Source: Wolfiporia cocos (Eukaryota; Basidiomycota; Agaricomycetes; Polyporales; Phaeolaceae). From it: 64,000 nucleotides of DNA. A model generated the notes under the pieces. The model ran no database searches and had not been told where the DNA came from. It saw nothing but the letters and a program-made list of their open reading frames with translations. Where the stretch lies: positions 3,844,001 through 3,908,000 of the forward strand of contig JACCLO010000001.1 of assembly GCA_029448655.1 (NCBI GenBank). The letters run 5' to 3'. Positions 44,762-56,765 of the stretch are shown here, piece after piece; the stretch's first letter is position 1; each line of letters opens with the position of its first letter. Position numbers and translations under genes: made by a program.

Positions 44762-46319
44762 ATGGAGCACAATGGCTCGCTGTTCACCTGCCTCTCCTGC
44801 AGCATTGCATTCCACTCTGCAGAAGACCAGAGTAAGTCCACCTCGTGATCCCATATCCGAGCCCACTCTCATCCGCGAGCACAGGGGAACATTACAAGTC
44901 TGATCACCACAGATACAACATGAAGCGCCGCGTCGCCGGCCTCCCGCCCCTCAGTGTTGTCATGTTCAATCAGAAGGTGCTGGAGAGGAGGGCAGAGACC
45001 GCTATCATGGCGTCTCCAAAAGGCTCGACATGCGAGGTATGCGGGTAAGTGTCGCCGTTCCAAGTACGGCGGTGTCTACTCAACGTCCTGTACAGAAAAT
45101 CGTACACTACAGAAAATGCATACAGATCACACATAAACTCCCGTAAGCACAAGGAGAACGAATTAAAGGCGGCTGCAAAGGCAAAAGTCCAGCACGCACC
45201 TGAGCTTCTCCGTGAAGACACGCCGATGGAAACGTCCCCAGCGCCTGTCCCAGCCGAGAAGGGTGTGGAAACACAGCCATCTACCTCACAGCCTCCTCCT
45301 GCAGTACTCAAAGTTGACGACTCCGCCTCCGAGGAACAGGTCAATCAGACCATAGACGAGAAGATTGCCGCCGCGCGTGCCCGTCTATCCACCTCACAAT
45401 GTCTCTTCTGTTCCTCTACGTCGTCCACTCTAGACGCAAACCTTGAACACATGTTATTGGCTCACTCGTTCTTCATCCCCGACACAGAATATCTCGTCGA
45501 CCTCCCTGGATTACTCACATACCTTGGCGAGAAAATTGCTGTGGGAAACGTCTGTATCTATTGCAACGGCCGCGGTCGCGAGTTCCGCACGCTCGACGCC
45601 GTACGTAAGCATATGCTTGACAAAGGACACTGCAAGATTGCATATGACTCGGAAGAGGACCGCCTGGAAGTGTCCGACTACTATGACTTCACTGCATCAT
45701 ACCCCGATGCAGAGCAGCGACGGGAACGCAAGGCACAGCACGCGGCGCCCAAACAGACACCCAAGGCGGCTTTGGGCGAGGAAGAATGGGTGGACACGGA
45801 CGACGAAGACGGCGAAGCGGATGAAATTGTTGATGCGGATATGGACTCGGCCTCAGACGCCTCCGACGACTCGTTCGAGAACCAGATCACTTATGGGGAT
45901 TCGCACTATGAGCTTGTGCTCCCGACAGGTGCGCGCATCGGGCATCGCAGCTTGCGCCGCTACTACGCGCAGTCATTCCCCCGCACGCCGCGAGGCGGCA
46001 AACAGGAAGACCCGAACTCGGGCGCAGCGCTCGTTCGCCGACTGCTGGCGGATAAGAAGTCAGCGCTTGTGCCCGTCAGGGGCGGCTTTGGTGCATTTGG
46101 GGCAGGCACTGAGGTTGTGAAGGCAAGGAATCGTGGGGAGGCGAAGGAGGCAGGCCGGCATGTACGCGAGTTTAGGGACCAGCGCCGGAGAGAAGAGTTC
46201 AAGACAAGGGTTGCATTCATTCACAACCACCAAAAGCACTTCCGGGATCCATTACTTCAGGTGCGTCTTTTGCTCGCAAATATATCGCCAATTCTAATGG
46301 TGGTTCTACATCACAGTGA
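44762..46319 (+). CDS. REI1: Zinc-finger ribosome biogenesis factor REI1 (ZNF622 family)
   Basis: Exons 44762-44831, 44885-45044, 45096-46260 and 46317-46319 give 465 aa. C2H2 fingers are seen at about residues 10-30 (FTCLSCSIAF...H), 71-95 (CEVCGKSYTTENAYRSHINSRKH) and further pairs near 180 (CLFCSS...) and 225 (CIYCNGRGREFRTLDAVRKHM). The acidic region and the TRVAFIHNHQKHFRDPLLQ end also fit the family. REI1 acts in the cytoplasm in late 60S maturation, checking the exit tunnel and helping recycle Arx1. The final intron (46261-46316) separates the last sense codon from the stop, so the last coding exon is the TGA alone. Confidence 0.93.
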
Positions 46320-46555
46320 ACACGGACCTTTTGGACTCAAGCGCATGTCATATTCTGTGTCATATAATCTGATGGTAGCCTACGGTACGATGAATGTCTG
46401 ATGCGGTTGAGTCTACATGCACGAGACCGCCAGCTCGTGCTCGAACCAGTACGAAGAGTCCCAGGTCCGCAGAGGGTATCGAAAAATAGAAAAAAACGAA
46501 TGCGACGACAGCAGATAACGAACCTTGATGCAAACCAAGTCATCGGATTAGGCGT
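46320..46555. other. Convergent intergenic stretch between REI1 and RAX2
   Basis: 236 bp of 3' flanks, with nothing else recognisable. Confidence 0.5.
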
Positions 46556-49500
46556 TCAATACAAGTAATTTGACGGGACTACTCCTTCTCTTCCCGTCCG
46601 TGCGTCTCGTACATACCACCACCTAGATATCAATATTTAGTCAGTAACTTGGGACAGTTGAACCTAAGACTTAGGCGTACGAAGGGTCGTTGTCATCCAA
46701 CACCTCCACTTCTTGTCCAGCAATGAGAGGGATTTCACCCTCGCCCGTTCCCTCGAAGGCGTATCGGACAAACGCCGGTCTGCCCGACTCCTCGCCCATC
46801 GTCCCAGCAATGGCTTCAGACGGTGTCTCAGCGCGCACGTAATTGCTGCCATCGGGTCCAAATGGATCATCGTGCTCAGCTGAGGCGGCAGCCACGCCCG
46901 CCGTCTCCGGTTCTTTTTCGGCTTGGGAATAGTACGGGCCCGGCTCACCGATGATTGTCGTCCGTGTTGCGGCATTGATATGCTCGAGTAGCGAGGACGG
47001 CCGGCGGGTCGAATCGTCGTCCTCATCGTCGACTGGCATGAACTTATTGAGCTTCTCATCACGGCGACGCGAGAACAGCGTCCATAAAATGCCAAGCAAC
47101 GCTAGAAGGAAGACGATGCCCGCGGCTATCGCAATGGATATCAGGATGACAACTCCAGTGGCGAGGTAATCTGTGGATAGCGGGGATAAGGGATACGATC
47201 ACTGCAAAATTGGCGCGGTGAACTTACGGTTCTGTGTGAAGCTGAAAGTGGAAAATGAATAGATCAGACCGTAGATGTAGCCGGGCGACCCAGACGATGT
47301 TGCAGCCACGATGTATGGGATAAACGACTCCCCATCAAACAACGCGGAAGATGCATTCCCAAATGAGGAATCAGACAAGGAACCAGAGATCATCAGAACC
47401 CGATCAGATTGAATGATGCTGTTGGCAGTGTGTGTGTTTTGCAACGGGACCATTGTGAGCTGTGAGACGTCTGAAGCAGGCTGAAGCGTTGACCCTGCAT
47501 AATCTTAGCGTAAATGCTAGGACAAGACTTATCAAGGTACTCACCAACATCCGACCATGTCTGGCCGTTCCAGAAGTACAGGAACGCGGTCGTATTGTCA
47601 GTGGACCTAAGCAATACGGATTTATAACAATCTCATCAAAATAGCAGCTGACATACCGGCCAGCAGCAAAGACACTACTGATGTTTCCGTCGTTCACTGT
47701 CACGGCGGTCACCGGTCCAGGCAGGTCGTTACCGTTACCGAGGGCCGTCCATGTAGAGTTCACTATCGAGAAGATAGCCACGTTCGCTGGCGTACTGTCA
47801 GCCAGCGCGATGGAACCTGCTGCAACAATGATGTCGTCGTTATTCTGCATCCCAGCTCAGTCATCTCGTCATGGGCAATTTAAGCAGAAATACATTACTT
47901 ACCCCGGCATAATCGACTGAGGCCACATCTCCTTGTATGCCATTCCCCAAAGCACTCCACAACTCCGAATTCATGTTGTACGAACAAATGGAGCGGCAGT
48001 CAGTGGACCCAGCCTGCGCAAAGGAACCCGCCACGATGAGAATGTCCGACTGTGAGGGAGAAGCAGTCACAGAGCGGACGACGACGCCCGACCCAGAACT
48101 AGGCCCAAGCGGCGAGACGCCGGACATGTCCCAGTTTTGATTCGCGAGGTCGTATACGGCAAATCCGTTCGCATTGGTGCCCTGTAGGGTAAACTCCCCA
48201 CCGATGTACAGTATATCGCCTTGAACGAGGAGGCTGCGGACGGTGCCGTTGATTTGGCTGCCTTGCAGCGGCTTTAGTGAGCCAGTCGAGTTGTCATAGA
48301 TGGCAACATTCTGATAGGTCGACCCAGTAGACGTGAACGAAAAGTTACCACCGATGATGAACACCTGCTGGGAAGACGAACTGTTTGTCCAGAATGCACC
48401 AGCAAGTATTGCAGGCGCAGTGGCAGCAGGAGCGGCAGGAAGGGGCGTCAAGGTCGTGGTGGATGCCCGCTTGAACATCCGTCTAAAGACGTTGATCTTC
48501 GGGATCCAATCTGCCCCAGAATGGTGTGCGTGAGAGCGTCTTCTCTTTGAGCTAGTGCTAATAGTGGTGCTCTGAGTGGTGTTGTCCTTGAACTGCGCAT
48601 TGACCGCAGTGACATCCGGCTCGCCATCCGCACCGTTCTGCACCAACACGAAGCCCGACGCGCCATATTCCAACGCGGAATTCACATTCCCAGCGACAAA
48701 TTGGCTCTCCTCTGAGGACGACGTCCCATTTCCAACGAATGTCATGTTTCCTACTAGGAACCCTCCGCTGTTGGTCCATGTCGAGTTCGCTACGTCCCAT
48801 GCAGCCAGCCCGTCTGCGCTCTGCTCTGACACGGCGCTACTCGACAACAACACTTCGGTGAAGTTGCCAGCGACAAGCAATCGCCCGCTGGAGTAGTCAA
48901 GGCTCGCAACATTCCCATTGACACCCCCTCCGAGCGCGGACCACTTATTCGCCTGTACGTCGTACATCGCCACACCCTTCAGCGCACCAGACGTCGATGT
49001 TGAGGACGTGTCGTCGAACACGCCACCGACAAAGAGCGTGTCACCATCGAGAGCTAGGGACGTTACAGCGCCATTCAATCCCTTGTCTGATAAAGCGGTC
49101 AACGCGCCGTTCGTAAAGGCGACGATGTTAGAAGATCCCGAAGCGACGCCCGAGGTCAGGTCAAACTGGCCGCCCAAGAATATGATGCCTGACGGGTGGT
49201 GTGCTACAGCGGAGATGACGGGAGTGGAGGACGTCAGACTGGTACTTCCGCCGAGAGCCTGAAGCATGTCAACGCCGACACGATCGAGGGCGGTCTCCGT
49301 GGTGTTAGGCATGGCCCCTGTGGCATTGACCGAGGTCTTGGAGTCCAGCGGCCACTCGAAGAAACCGAAACCACTCGCTGAGCCACTGGCAGTCCCGTTG
49401 ATCGATGAATTACCGCCGGAAGCCGTGTTCGCGCTCGTCAGAATAAGCTGAACGCCTGCAGCTACGAGCTCGTATTCGCCGTTCTGCCCGTCTCCTATGG

Positions 49501-51168
49501 GATGCTCCGCTAGGGTCATTGTGATGGTTGTGACGAAGCTAGGCGAGGACGGGACAATGGGACCGCTGTATACAATCGTCGTTTGGTCCTGGGGGTTCTG
49601 CTGCGACACCGTCGTCACCGAGGGGTCCATACCGGAACCGGGGAAGACGGTGACCTGGACGCTCGTGCGCAGCGCACAGTCCTGGAGGTCGTCACAGCCC
49701 GGGACCACTAGGTATACGTCGTACTCGCCTGATGCAGAGACATACGGCATGTAGGTGATACTGGGGCTCTCAGTATACGGTGTACCTACAGCGACCGTCG
49801 AGACGAGGACCGTCTCAGTGGTGGCGGCGATGTTGGTCGTAGCCTCCTTCTCAGTCCACGAACCAGTGGTTGTGACGGTGGACGCATTAGGCGCAAAGCA
49901 TGACTCCGTGTTGTTCGACGAGACTGCGGAAGTAAATGCACCCGAGGAGAGCAGCTGAAGCAAGTGCAGTCCTGGCCCTGCACCTTGCCATTCGGAGAGC
50001 GTGAGCTGGAAACCGGTAATATCAACATTGTCGGCGAATAGGAAGTCCTGGTATAGAATTGAGGAATTCGTCAACAGGGGGCACGGATCAGTGCACGTCT
50101 CGTTTTTGCCGGTCGAGGGGTCGATATAAGACAACGTCCGGAGCGTGTTGTCAGGGATTGTGATCACCCTAGTAACCTGTCGTAAGCTACGCGATCAACA
50201 GACGCTTATGGCACTCACGAGAATCCCGTTGTGCCCCTCCCATCGAGGAAGGTGTTTCCAAGTCTTATACCTCGAGCATTCAGCAGAGAAAACGCGCGGA
50301 CTGTGATGACAGCCTCGTTCCCATCAGCGGCAAACCACGTATCGCCTGGCCCATCTGGTCCAGCAGGACACAGAACATTGTTGATATTGTCAAACTCGGA
50401 ATCGCTGGAGGACGGAGCTGCCACAATCTGGGCATTCTGGAGTGGGAGGGGGACGAGGGAAGATGAGAAGGGTGTAGCACCGACGGAGTATGGCACGTTG
50501 GGATTATTAGTAGTGTTGACGGCTGTGCCGTTCCCGAACGTTGTGGTGAAGGAACCTGCAAAAAATAGACTCGAGCCGGTGGAATTTGTCGTGATAGACA
50601 ACACTTCGGCGTCAGCGCCCGTCAAACCACCGAATGCGGGAGACGACCATTTCGACGACTTTGGCTCCCACATCGCAACGGACACGCCTGGTGAGGTGAA
50701 TTTCCCACCTGCCCAGACAGTGTTTTGGGTTGAGTCGCAGTACATCGCGTGTATCTCTCCGTTCGGGCCATCAGAGCCTAGCGCGGCGAACGAGTCTGTG
50801 GACGATGAGTATGACGCGACGTTACTGGCAGAGGTGCCGTTGATGGATGTGAAGCTGCCACCAAAGTAGTAGACGTCACCAAGGGCACAGCCTGCCAGGA
50901 TGCTTCCGCCGGGGTTGGTTGAGCCGAGAGCTGAGAGAGAGCCGTCCGCGGAGCGGGAGAGAAGCGTCGCGGCGGAAGAGTCGAAGGTGACGGTGAGACT
51001 GGAGTTGTCCGAGATATCGAGGCCAGAGAACGCGCCAGTGATACCGACCATGCCCATGCGGTCAAAGTCAACGAGCGGGACGCTAGCAAGGGCGGCATTT
51101 GTAGAGAGGAATAGAGCGGCGCAGGAGAGGAGAGAGCAGGGAGAGCTGCGCGTCATCGGGGGCGCCAT
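46556..51168 (-). CDS. RAX2: RAX2-like cell-polarity membrane protein with a C-terminal SH3 domain
   Basis: Exons 51168-50219, 50168-47903, 47844-47657, 47606-47545, 47494-47228, 47170-46681 and 46622-46556 give 1,429 aa. A signal peptide (MAPPMTRSS...ALASVP) leads into a very large extracellular region. That region has many N-glycosylation sites and Kelch-like repeats of the VAxWDVxxxxWxxLG and GGxFT type, typical of Rax2. One transmembrane helix lies near residues 1250-1277 (ILISIAIAAGIVFLLALLG), with a basic stop RRR. The cytoplasmic tail ends in an SH3 domain (about 1375-1429: VRYAFEGTGEGEIPL ... WWYVRDARTGREG ... PSNYLY) that is complete only when the last intron is spliced. Rax2 marks growth sites at the cell cortex in yeasts. 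The large exon 2 carries 755 codons. Confidence 0.9.
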
Positions 51169-51713
51169 GTCTAGGCATATACGTGGTCCGTGAGGTAGGG
51201 TATACTGCGCCAAGCGGCGACCAGGGATGAAGGAGAGACTGGGGACCGAAGAGAGAGCTGCACGCGAGGCGAGAGACGCACGCGAGGCAAAGGCGTTGTT
51301 GCTGTCCTTGCCTTTTCCGTACCAACAGCATTACGTCAGCCGCGACCATTCCCAGCACGTGATAAACGCGTCGCGACGCGCCACTCACGCGTGTCGCACG
51401 CCCACTCTAGCGTCAGCGTATTCGCCGCCGTCATTCTACCGCAACGTCTCGCTTCCGAGCCAAAACACACATCTGACCGTGGGCACATCACCCCGTGGCA
51501 AGATCACCTGCCCTGCCGGCCGCGGCTGAGACACTCCTTCGTCCATCCGGCCACCGTTCCAGGCAAGATTTGGACACCGTCCAACAATCGTCTTACGCAT
51601 GCGAGCTTCCCACTGACCAATCGGACAAACACCACTGCTCCCCAACAAACAACATGTCTCCTATATAGTGTCAGCATGACAGCTTCCGTCTTCTCGTCGT
51701 ACACCACACTGCA
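51169..51713. promoter_or_regulatory. Divergent RAX2/dioxygenase promoter
   Basis: A 545-bp region between start codons. TATATAG at 51662-51668 lies about 46 bp before the dioxygenase start and reads in its direction. Nothing else was identified. Confidence 0.5.
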
Positions 51714-53096
51714 ATGGCCTCCGAAAAGCAGATGAAGGACCCTTTGCGGGTCGGCGTCGCCATTCGCGCTCAGCTACAGCACGAGATCCCGAAAGACTTG
51801 CCACTGGAGAAGGATTTCCGTGAAGGAACCACCTACACAATCACCGACCAGTGAGTCCCGTCCACCCAATACCATCGAGAGGCGGCTATTGAATTGACGA
51901 TCACAGCGTCATCGAATTGCACAAGAGCCTTGTGAAGGATCCACGCAACCTAGAACTCATCAATGCACTTGTGTCCCACCTCCACACCTTTGCGCGAGAG
52001 ACGTCGCTCAATCACGCAGAATGGACAAAGGTCGTCGAGTTCCTGACGCGTGCCGGGAAGGAGAGCACAGACTACAAGAATGAGTTCGTTATCCTCAGCG
52101 ACATCCTCGGGTTGAGTGCGCTAGTGGACGAACTGACACATCCCAAGCCCCTCGTAAGTATTCGTCTCACCTAATGCAATATCGTTGGCACTTAGGATGT
52201 TGGCTCAGGGATGCACGGACAGCTGCGAGCCCGGGCCCTTCTACTATCCTAATGCTCCGGAGATTCCCTCGGGTTCATCGCTGGCCAAGCCTGGCACCAC
52301 CGGCGAGCCAATGTTCTTCTATGGCACTGTAAGGAACACAAAGGGTCAAGGCATCAGGGGCGCAAAGGTGGACGTGGTCAGTATCATCCCTCCCTTCGCT
52401 CCCGCAAGCTCATCGCGAACCATTCACCCTGTACGCTCAGTGGCAAGCCGACGGCGATGGGATCTACGATGTGCAGTACCCCGACTCGAAGGAGGTCAAC
52501 GACCGAGGTAAGATCCTCGCTAACCCCGACGGCACCTTTTCGTACCGTGGCATCCTCCCGACCGCATACCCCATTGTGCGTGTTCCCACAGGTGTGCGCC
52601 ACGAGCCGAAGCTGACTGATATCTGGGGCCTAGCCAAGCGATGGACCATCTGGTGACCTCCTGCGCGCACTCGGTGCGTCGCTCTCGTCGTTGTGCTGAT
52701 AAAGGCGCGGTACTAACATCATTGCTCCAGGCCGACACCCGCACCGTGCCGCGCATATCCATTTCATGTTGACAGCGCCTGGGTATGATGAGTGCGTGAT
52801 CTCTTCGCTAACATTTCGACTGTATGAGATCTGACCGATATGTTGTAATCAGCCTGACCACTGCACTTTACCCATCGCATTCTCCCTTCCTGGGCACCGA
52901 TCCCGTCTTTGCCACAAAGAAATCGCTCATCTGTCAAGTAGTCGAGGAGCGCGATCCAAAACGGTGGAAAGAGATGGGCTTCAAAGACGGGGAAGTCAGT
53001 ACGGGAAGAGTCTGGGTATGGAACTTCGACTTTATCCTTGCCTCTGTGGAGGAGGTAAAGCACTTCGGACGTGGCAGGACGAAAGCCAAGCTGTAA
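51714..53096 (+). CDS. Intradiol ring-cleavage dioxygenase (catechol or hydroxyquinol 1,2-dioxygenase)
   Basis: Exons 51714-51850, 51907-52153, 52209-52376, 52441-52575, 52634-52673, 52731-52791 and 52853-53096 give 343 aa. The N-terminal part (about 1-130) is the helical dimerisation domain of this family. The catalytic part follows with GPFYYPNAP, VDVWQADGDGIYD, TAYPIPSDGP and RHPHRAAHIHFM. The expected Fe(III) ligands are present as Y193, Y227, H251 and H253, with the family's 24-residue spacing from the second Tyr to the first His. The enzyme opens catechol-type rings between the two hydroxyls, a late step in aromatic breakdown. In wood- and litter-decay fungi it often acts on hydroxyquinol. 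The exact substrate cannot be read from the sequence. Confidence 0.9.
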
Positions 53097-53273
53097 AACC
53101 AATAGATGTCATCATACTTTGCGACCGCCATTTCCTTCACGATGAGACCTCCGAGGGTGCACCTATTTCATGCCATGCAAGAATGAAGCTCGATCATTGA
53201 TACACGTATATGATAAAATCCGACAATGCATTGCGTGACAAAGCAATTGAAGCCGCGGTGGGTTATCCTTCTA

Positions 53274-53883
53274 TCACTCCCTCTTGATAACAAGATCGCT
53301 GAGGTCTACATCTTGACCCACTGGCTGAATGAACGGCGAGTGCTGTTCAAATCGCCTGAGTGAAAGGCACTATGAGCACTCCACTTGCCACAGCGCCTAC
53401 GAAAACATAATATACGCACTGCGTATACCGGTAGCGGTGAATGGCAGGACGCTTCGCATCTCTAGTCAGCAGGTTCTCGTCGGAGTTTTGCAGCTCAAGT
53501 GTCAGGTTCTTGAAGGCAATACTTTGCCACACCTGCGTCGGGGTCTTGTAGTGCTCAATCCAGCGGGCGACGTAGTTGTCCTCTCTGGGGTCGGGCGCAA
53601 ACTTGTACCACGCAGCTACTGCAAGACCGAAGAGCGTAAAGTTCCGCCATGCCGCGGACGAGAAATCTAGCAGTCCCCAAGTTCAGGCAAGCATAATGGA
53701 TGGTTCAAATACTCTAATGAATCGGATCTGCTCACCTTCCTTGGGAAACGCGATGGCGTCTTGCTCATGGTGGTGGTCACCGTGGTGCTCGTCATGATGC
53801 GTGGAAGCGAGCCTGCGCTGCACCAGGGAGCTAGCAGCCTGCCTGGGGCGTGCAAGGATCACAGAAGCTCTAGCCACAGTCAT
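53274..53883 (-). CDS. Mitochondrial complex I subunit, ESSS/NDUFB11-like
   Basis: Exons 53883-53736, 53666-53420 and 53355-53274 give 158 aa. The start MTVARASVILARPRQ...RRLAST is a typical mitochondrial presequence. A histidine-rich stretch (HHDEHHGDHHHEQ) comes next, then SSAAWRNFTLFGLAVAAWYKF, which holds the single membrane segment (about 53-75), and a charged tail ending DLSDLVIKRE. This order fits the small accessory ESSS subunit in the membrane arm of NADH:ubiquinone oxidoreductase. Reading past the last intron gives a false hydrophobic tail. I am fairly sure of a mitochondrial inner-membrane protein and less sure of the exact subunit. Confidence 0.65.
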
Positions 53884-54319
53884 CTGGCCGTAGCAAAGAG
53901 ATGGAATGCTCTCTGCTTGTGGTCTCCGAGCTCAACCGACCCTGGTGAATACCACGTGGAGGGACCTGTATCCCGTTTTGGCAGTCACTTGGCCTGCAGT
54001 ATGGCGCTCTCAGGCTTACCACACTCTCATACCAGCGACTTCGCTAGATCTGTCTTGCAACGATGAGCGGTTCACACTGGGGCAAGCTAGAAGACTGATT
54101 GTGAAACTACTACTCGACTTCTAGACTGCGCTTGGGAAGAGGCAACGTGCATGGCCCTCGTATAAGACGGTCAAGATCACAACCCATGGCACCGTGTCAG
54201 CCTCACCGGCGTAGCTGACTACTTCACCCGCAGGCGATTCTCCAGCACACTGGTGTCTCTACTTCTCACCACAACGACATCCTAAAGTATCACTGTCACT
54301 ACTCGAGCGGGCTCGCACT
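53884..54319. promoter_or_regulatory. Divergent intergenic region
   Basis: 436 bp between the complex I-like gene (-) and the coiled-coil gene (+). No gene or clear element was identified. Confidence 0.4.
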
Positions 54320-54748
54320 ATGTCATTCTCTCGTGCCTCTTGCGTCCCCCAGCTCCCTCTTCATCTCTCGCTCTCACCGTTGCTCGCGGGCGTAGCATCC
54401 GACGTACTCTCCACGGATATCCCAGACATATTAGCTCCTGCCACTGCGGCGCCACCAAAAGTCACAGGCTCTTCGGCCTATCTATCTGCCCGGCAGAAAC
54501 CGTCGTCCACCGCACGGGTTACAATCCCGCCAAGAGAAGTCATCCGTCTTCTCAACTTGTTGGAGGGAGTGGAAGACGACGTTGCTTGCGAGGTTCAGCG
54601 GGTGAAGGACAGCATCAGTGAGGCGCGCGAGTTGGTGAGGGAATTCAAGGAGGAGCGGAGGGTGCGTGAGCAGCAGTTCATGGAGCGACGGGAGAGAGAG
54701 CAGAAGGAGACAAAGTGGATTGGCGATGACTTCTGGCAGGAAGTCTGA
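54320..54748 (+). CDS. Small coiled-coil protein of unknown function
   Basis: A single exon of 142 aa. The first 50 residues are hydrophobic and serine-rich (SFSRASCVPQLPLHLSLSPLL) and could be a weak targeting signal. From about residue 68 it is highly charged with heptad-like leucine spacing (EVIRLLNLLEGVEDDVACEV...REQQFMERREREQKE), so a coiled coil is likely, ending WIGDDFWQEV. I do not recognise a family. It is supported by its length in a compact gene region and by its amino-acid make-up, not by homology. Confidence 0.5.
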   Translation: MSFSRASCVPQLPLHLSLSPLLAGVASDVLSTDIPDILAPATAAPPKVTGSSAYLSARQKPSSTARVTIPPREVIRLLNLLEGVEDDVACEVQRVKDSISEARELVREFKEERRVREQQFMERREREQKETKWIGDDFWQEV

Positions 54749-55153
54749 AGCATGCATGGGCTGACTTTCACGGAGGGACCTGCACCAATATCGTATTGTG
54801 CATTCGGCTCTGCGCCGAGCTTACATTCACAAACTAATCGACATGAACTACTCATTAGCTATGACATGTTTATCTGTATGGCGACGTGTCATGTTCGCAT
54901 TCGTGTGCCTCCTCATCGTCTCCCTCGTCACAATTGAGAGCCGCAAGAGGCGCATGCATCTGCCACCTACCCGGATCAACTTCATAACGAATTCTACGCG
55001 CTTCTACGCGGTTGCCTCGAGGCGACGAGGGTGTTGGTCTGGGTATCTGATCCGGCTGCACTGTGCCCCTTAAAGCCAGTCTCCTCTCGAAGCGAGCAAT
55101 TTGACCTTTGTCCTCCGCCACTCATCTTACTGTATTCATACCCTCATACTAGA
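54749..55153. other. Intergenic region before the RPEL gene
   Basis: 405 bp with no convincing frame. It presumably holds the 3' end of the previous gene and the promoter of the next. Confidence 0.4.
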
Positions 55154-55693
55154 ATGTGTAGGTCTCGTAGTTCGACATCGATGATACGGCATCCTCATCG
55201 ACTCCTGACCACCGCCAGCTACCACCCAAGCCGAGTCCCGTCCGGTGCACACGCGCAAGTCGTCCGTCGATCCTGCCACAGCAGAGAGGCTTGAGCGACA
55301 CCTGTCACAGAGGCCCGACAAGAACGACCTTGTCGAGCGCAATATACTGAAAGGTGCGCCGGTTTTTGTCGCTCGTAATGTGCGAAGAATTCGTGTTAAT
55401 CGACTGCTGTCATCAGAGGGAAATGTCGCTCCCTCGCTTCAGGCTGCGAAAGAGAAGTTGCAGAGGTCCCAGCTTGAGGTTAGCTTTCAGGCCGCTAGTC
55501 ATATGCAGAACGTGCTCATCCAGATGTCCCTAATGCTAGGATAAGTTGGAACATGCCCTTCAGCAGCGACCCAAGCCCGAGGATCTTGTAAAGGAGGGTA
55601 TCCTTCAGGGTGCGTCGGTGAAGCTGCGAATTACTTCATACCTCACTGACGATCGTCCACGGTTTAGATGAAGAAGCTCCGCCGACCAACTGA
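55154..55693 (+). CDS. Small RPEL-repeat protein
   Basis: Inferred exons 55154-55166, 55219-55353, 55417-55478, 55540-55609 and 55668-55693 give 101 aa. Two RPEL motifs are clear: AERLERHLSQRPDKNDLVERNI (about residues 24-47) and DKLEHALQQRPKPEDLV (about 71-95), joined by a helical linker. The protein ends DEEAPPTN. RPEL motifs bind monomeric actin in animal MRTF and Phactr proteins. Small two-repeat proteins of this kind occur in fungi without a settled role. The last four exons fit the motifs well. The 13-nt first exon is the weakest part and rests on frame and a GTAGTT donor. Confidence 0.72.
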
Positions 55694-56765
55694 GCATCGT
55701 ACATGCTCATTCAGAATGTCATCACTGTGAATTTGCTGACGCTCGCGGAATGGATTTATCGATATTGTACGAGTAGGAGGTTAACGGGATGAAGCACTGT
55801 AGTACCAGTACCAACACTATACGAGCCTCAGCCTATGCGTGATGTCCGTGTTTCGGCAAGCTAGCCAGCTTGGCCGAACATCTTCGTGTGCTGTATAAGT
55901 GGCACCGGCCGGTCATATACTGTGGTATTATTGGTCACTAGCAATGCAAGAATGCATAATCAACCCAGCGCTGGGCCAGCAACTGTGTGCAACACTGGGG
56001 AAAGCGATACGATGCACCCGGACGCCCGCAAGCGCCACAACGAGTAGTAAACTAGTTAACGACTCGGAAGACCGCCACACAAGGCCGATCAAACATCGTA
56101 TCCACGTTCAACAGCTTCACAGTAAGAAGCCACAACACAATGAGCTATGAAAGATGTACTACTAGTATATCTCAGTATTATCCCGACAGCAAATATGATC
56201 CATTAGAATTGCGCCTCTCCGCTGAGAGCAGTGGTCCAGCTAACAATCTCTTTCATCGGAGCCCCGGCGTATCGACGATCTGGGACACTCAATTGAGCTA
56301 TGTGTCGATGCTGTTGGCGTCTGTAAACCCTTGCCAAACTTCCTTGCGGACCGCTTGACTTCGCCAATCGAACTATTTGTTTCCCCAGTATGTACATTAC
56401 TACTGTTAGTTCTTCAACGCAAAATTCTTATGCAACCTCTGAATACGCAATGGTGTAGTGCAATCCAATATCATTGTGACGAGACGAAAAATGATCCAAG
56501 CGAGCGATGAGGAGAATACGATGTTTGATAATCTGAAAGAGGCACATGAAGAGAAGTGTGGTAAGACTTCCAAGGAAGGGATAATGGCCAGTCCGGATGC
56601 GCGCATCCGAGGTATATGAATAAGTATATATACGCATCGATCATGCGAGGCGTTAGCGTCGTTGTGAGCGTCGAGTGAATAAAACACGTTAGCGCATAAA
56701 AGAAACTGCACGGCATAGTATATGAGAACAGGCAAACGGTAAGCAGAACAAAACAAACCAAGGTA
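55694..56765. other. Convergent intergenic region, no gene seen
   Basis: 1,072 bp between the ends of the RPEL gene (+) and the RhoGAP gene (-). It is AT-richer than its neighbours. The longest frame (minus strand, 116 codons) has no recognisable motif and looks accidental. Confidence 0.5.

Noticed and set aside
47857..47902. RAX2 ending at the long exon before 47900
   Set aside because: A GTAAGT donor and a matching acceptor continue the frame into further repeats, the transmembrane helix and the SH3 domain.
53347..53532. Hydrophobic C-terminus (YVFVGAVASGVLIVPF) of the complex I-like protein
   Set aside because: It is the read-through of a 64-nt intron. Splicing gives a charged tail ending DLVIKRE with an early stop.
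56406..56756. 116-codon minus-strand frame in the intergenic region
   Set aside because: No motif, odd composition, and located in the 3' flank between two convergent genes.
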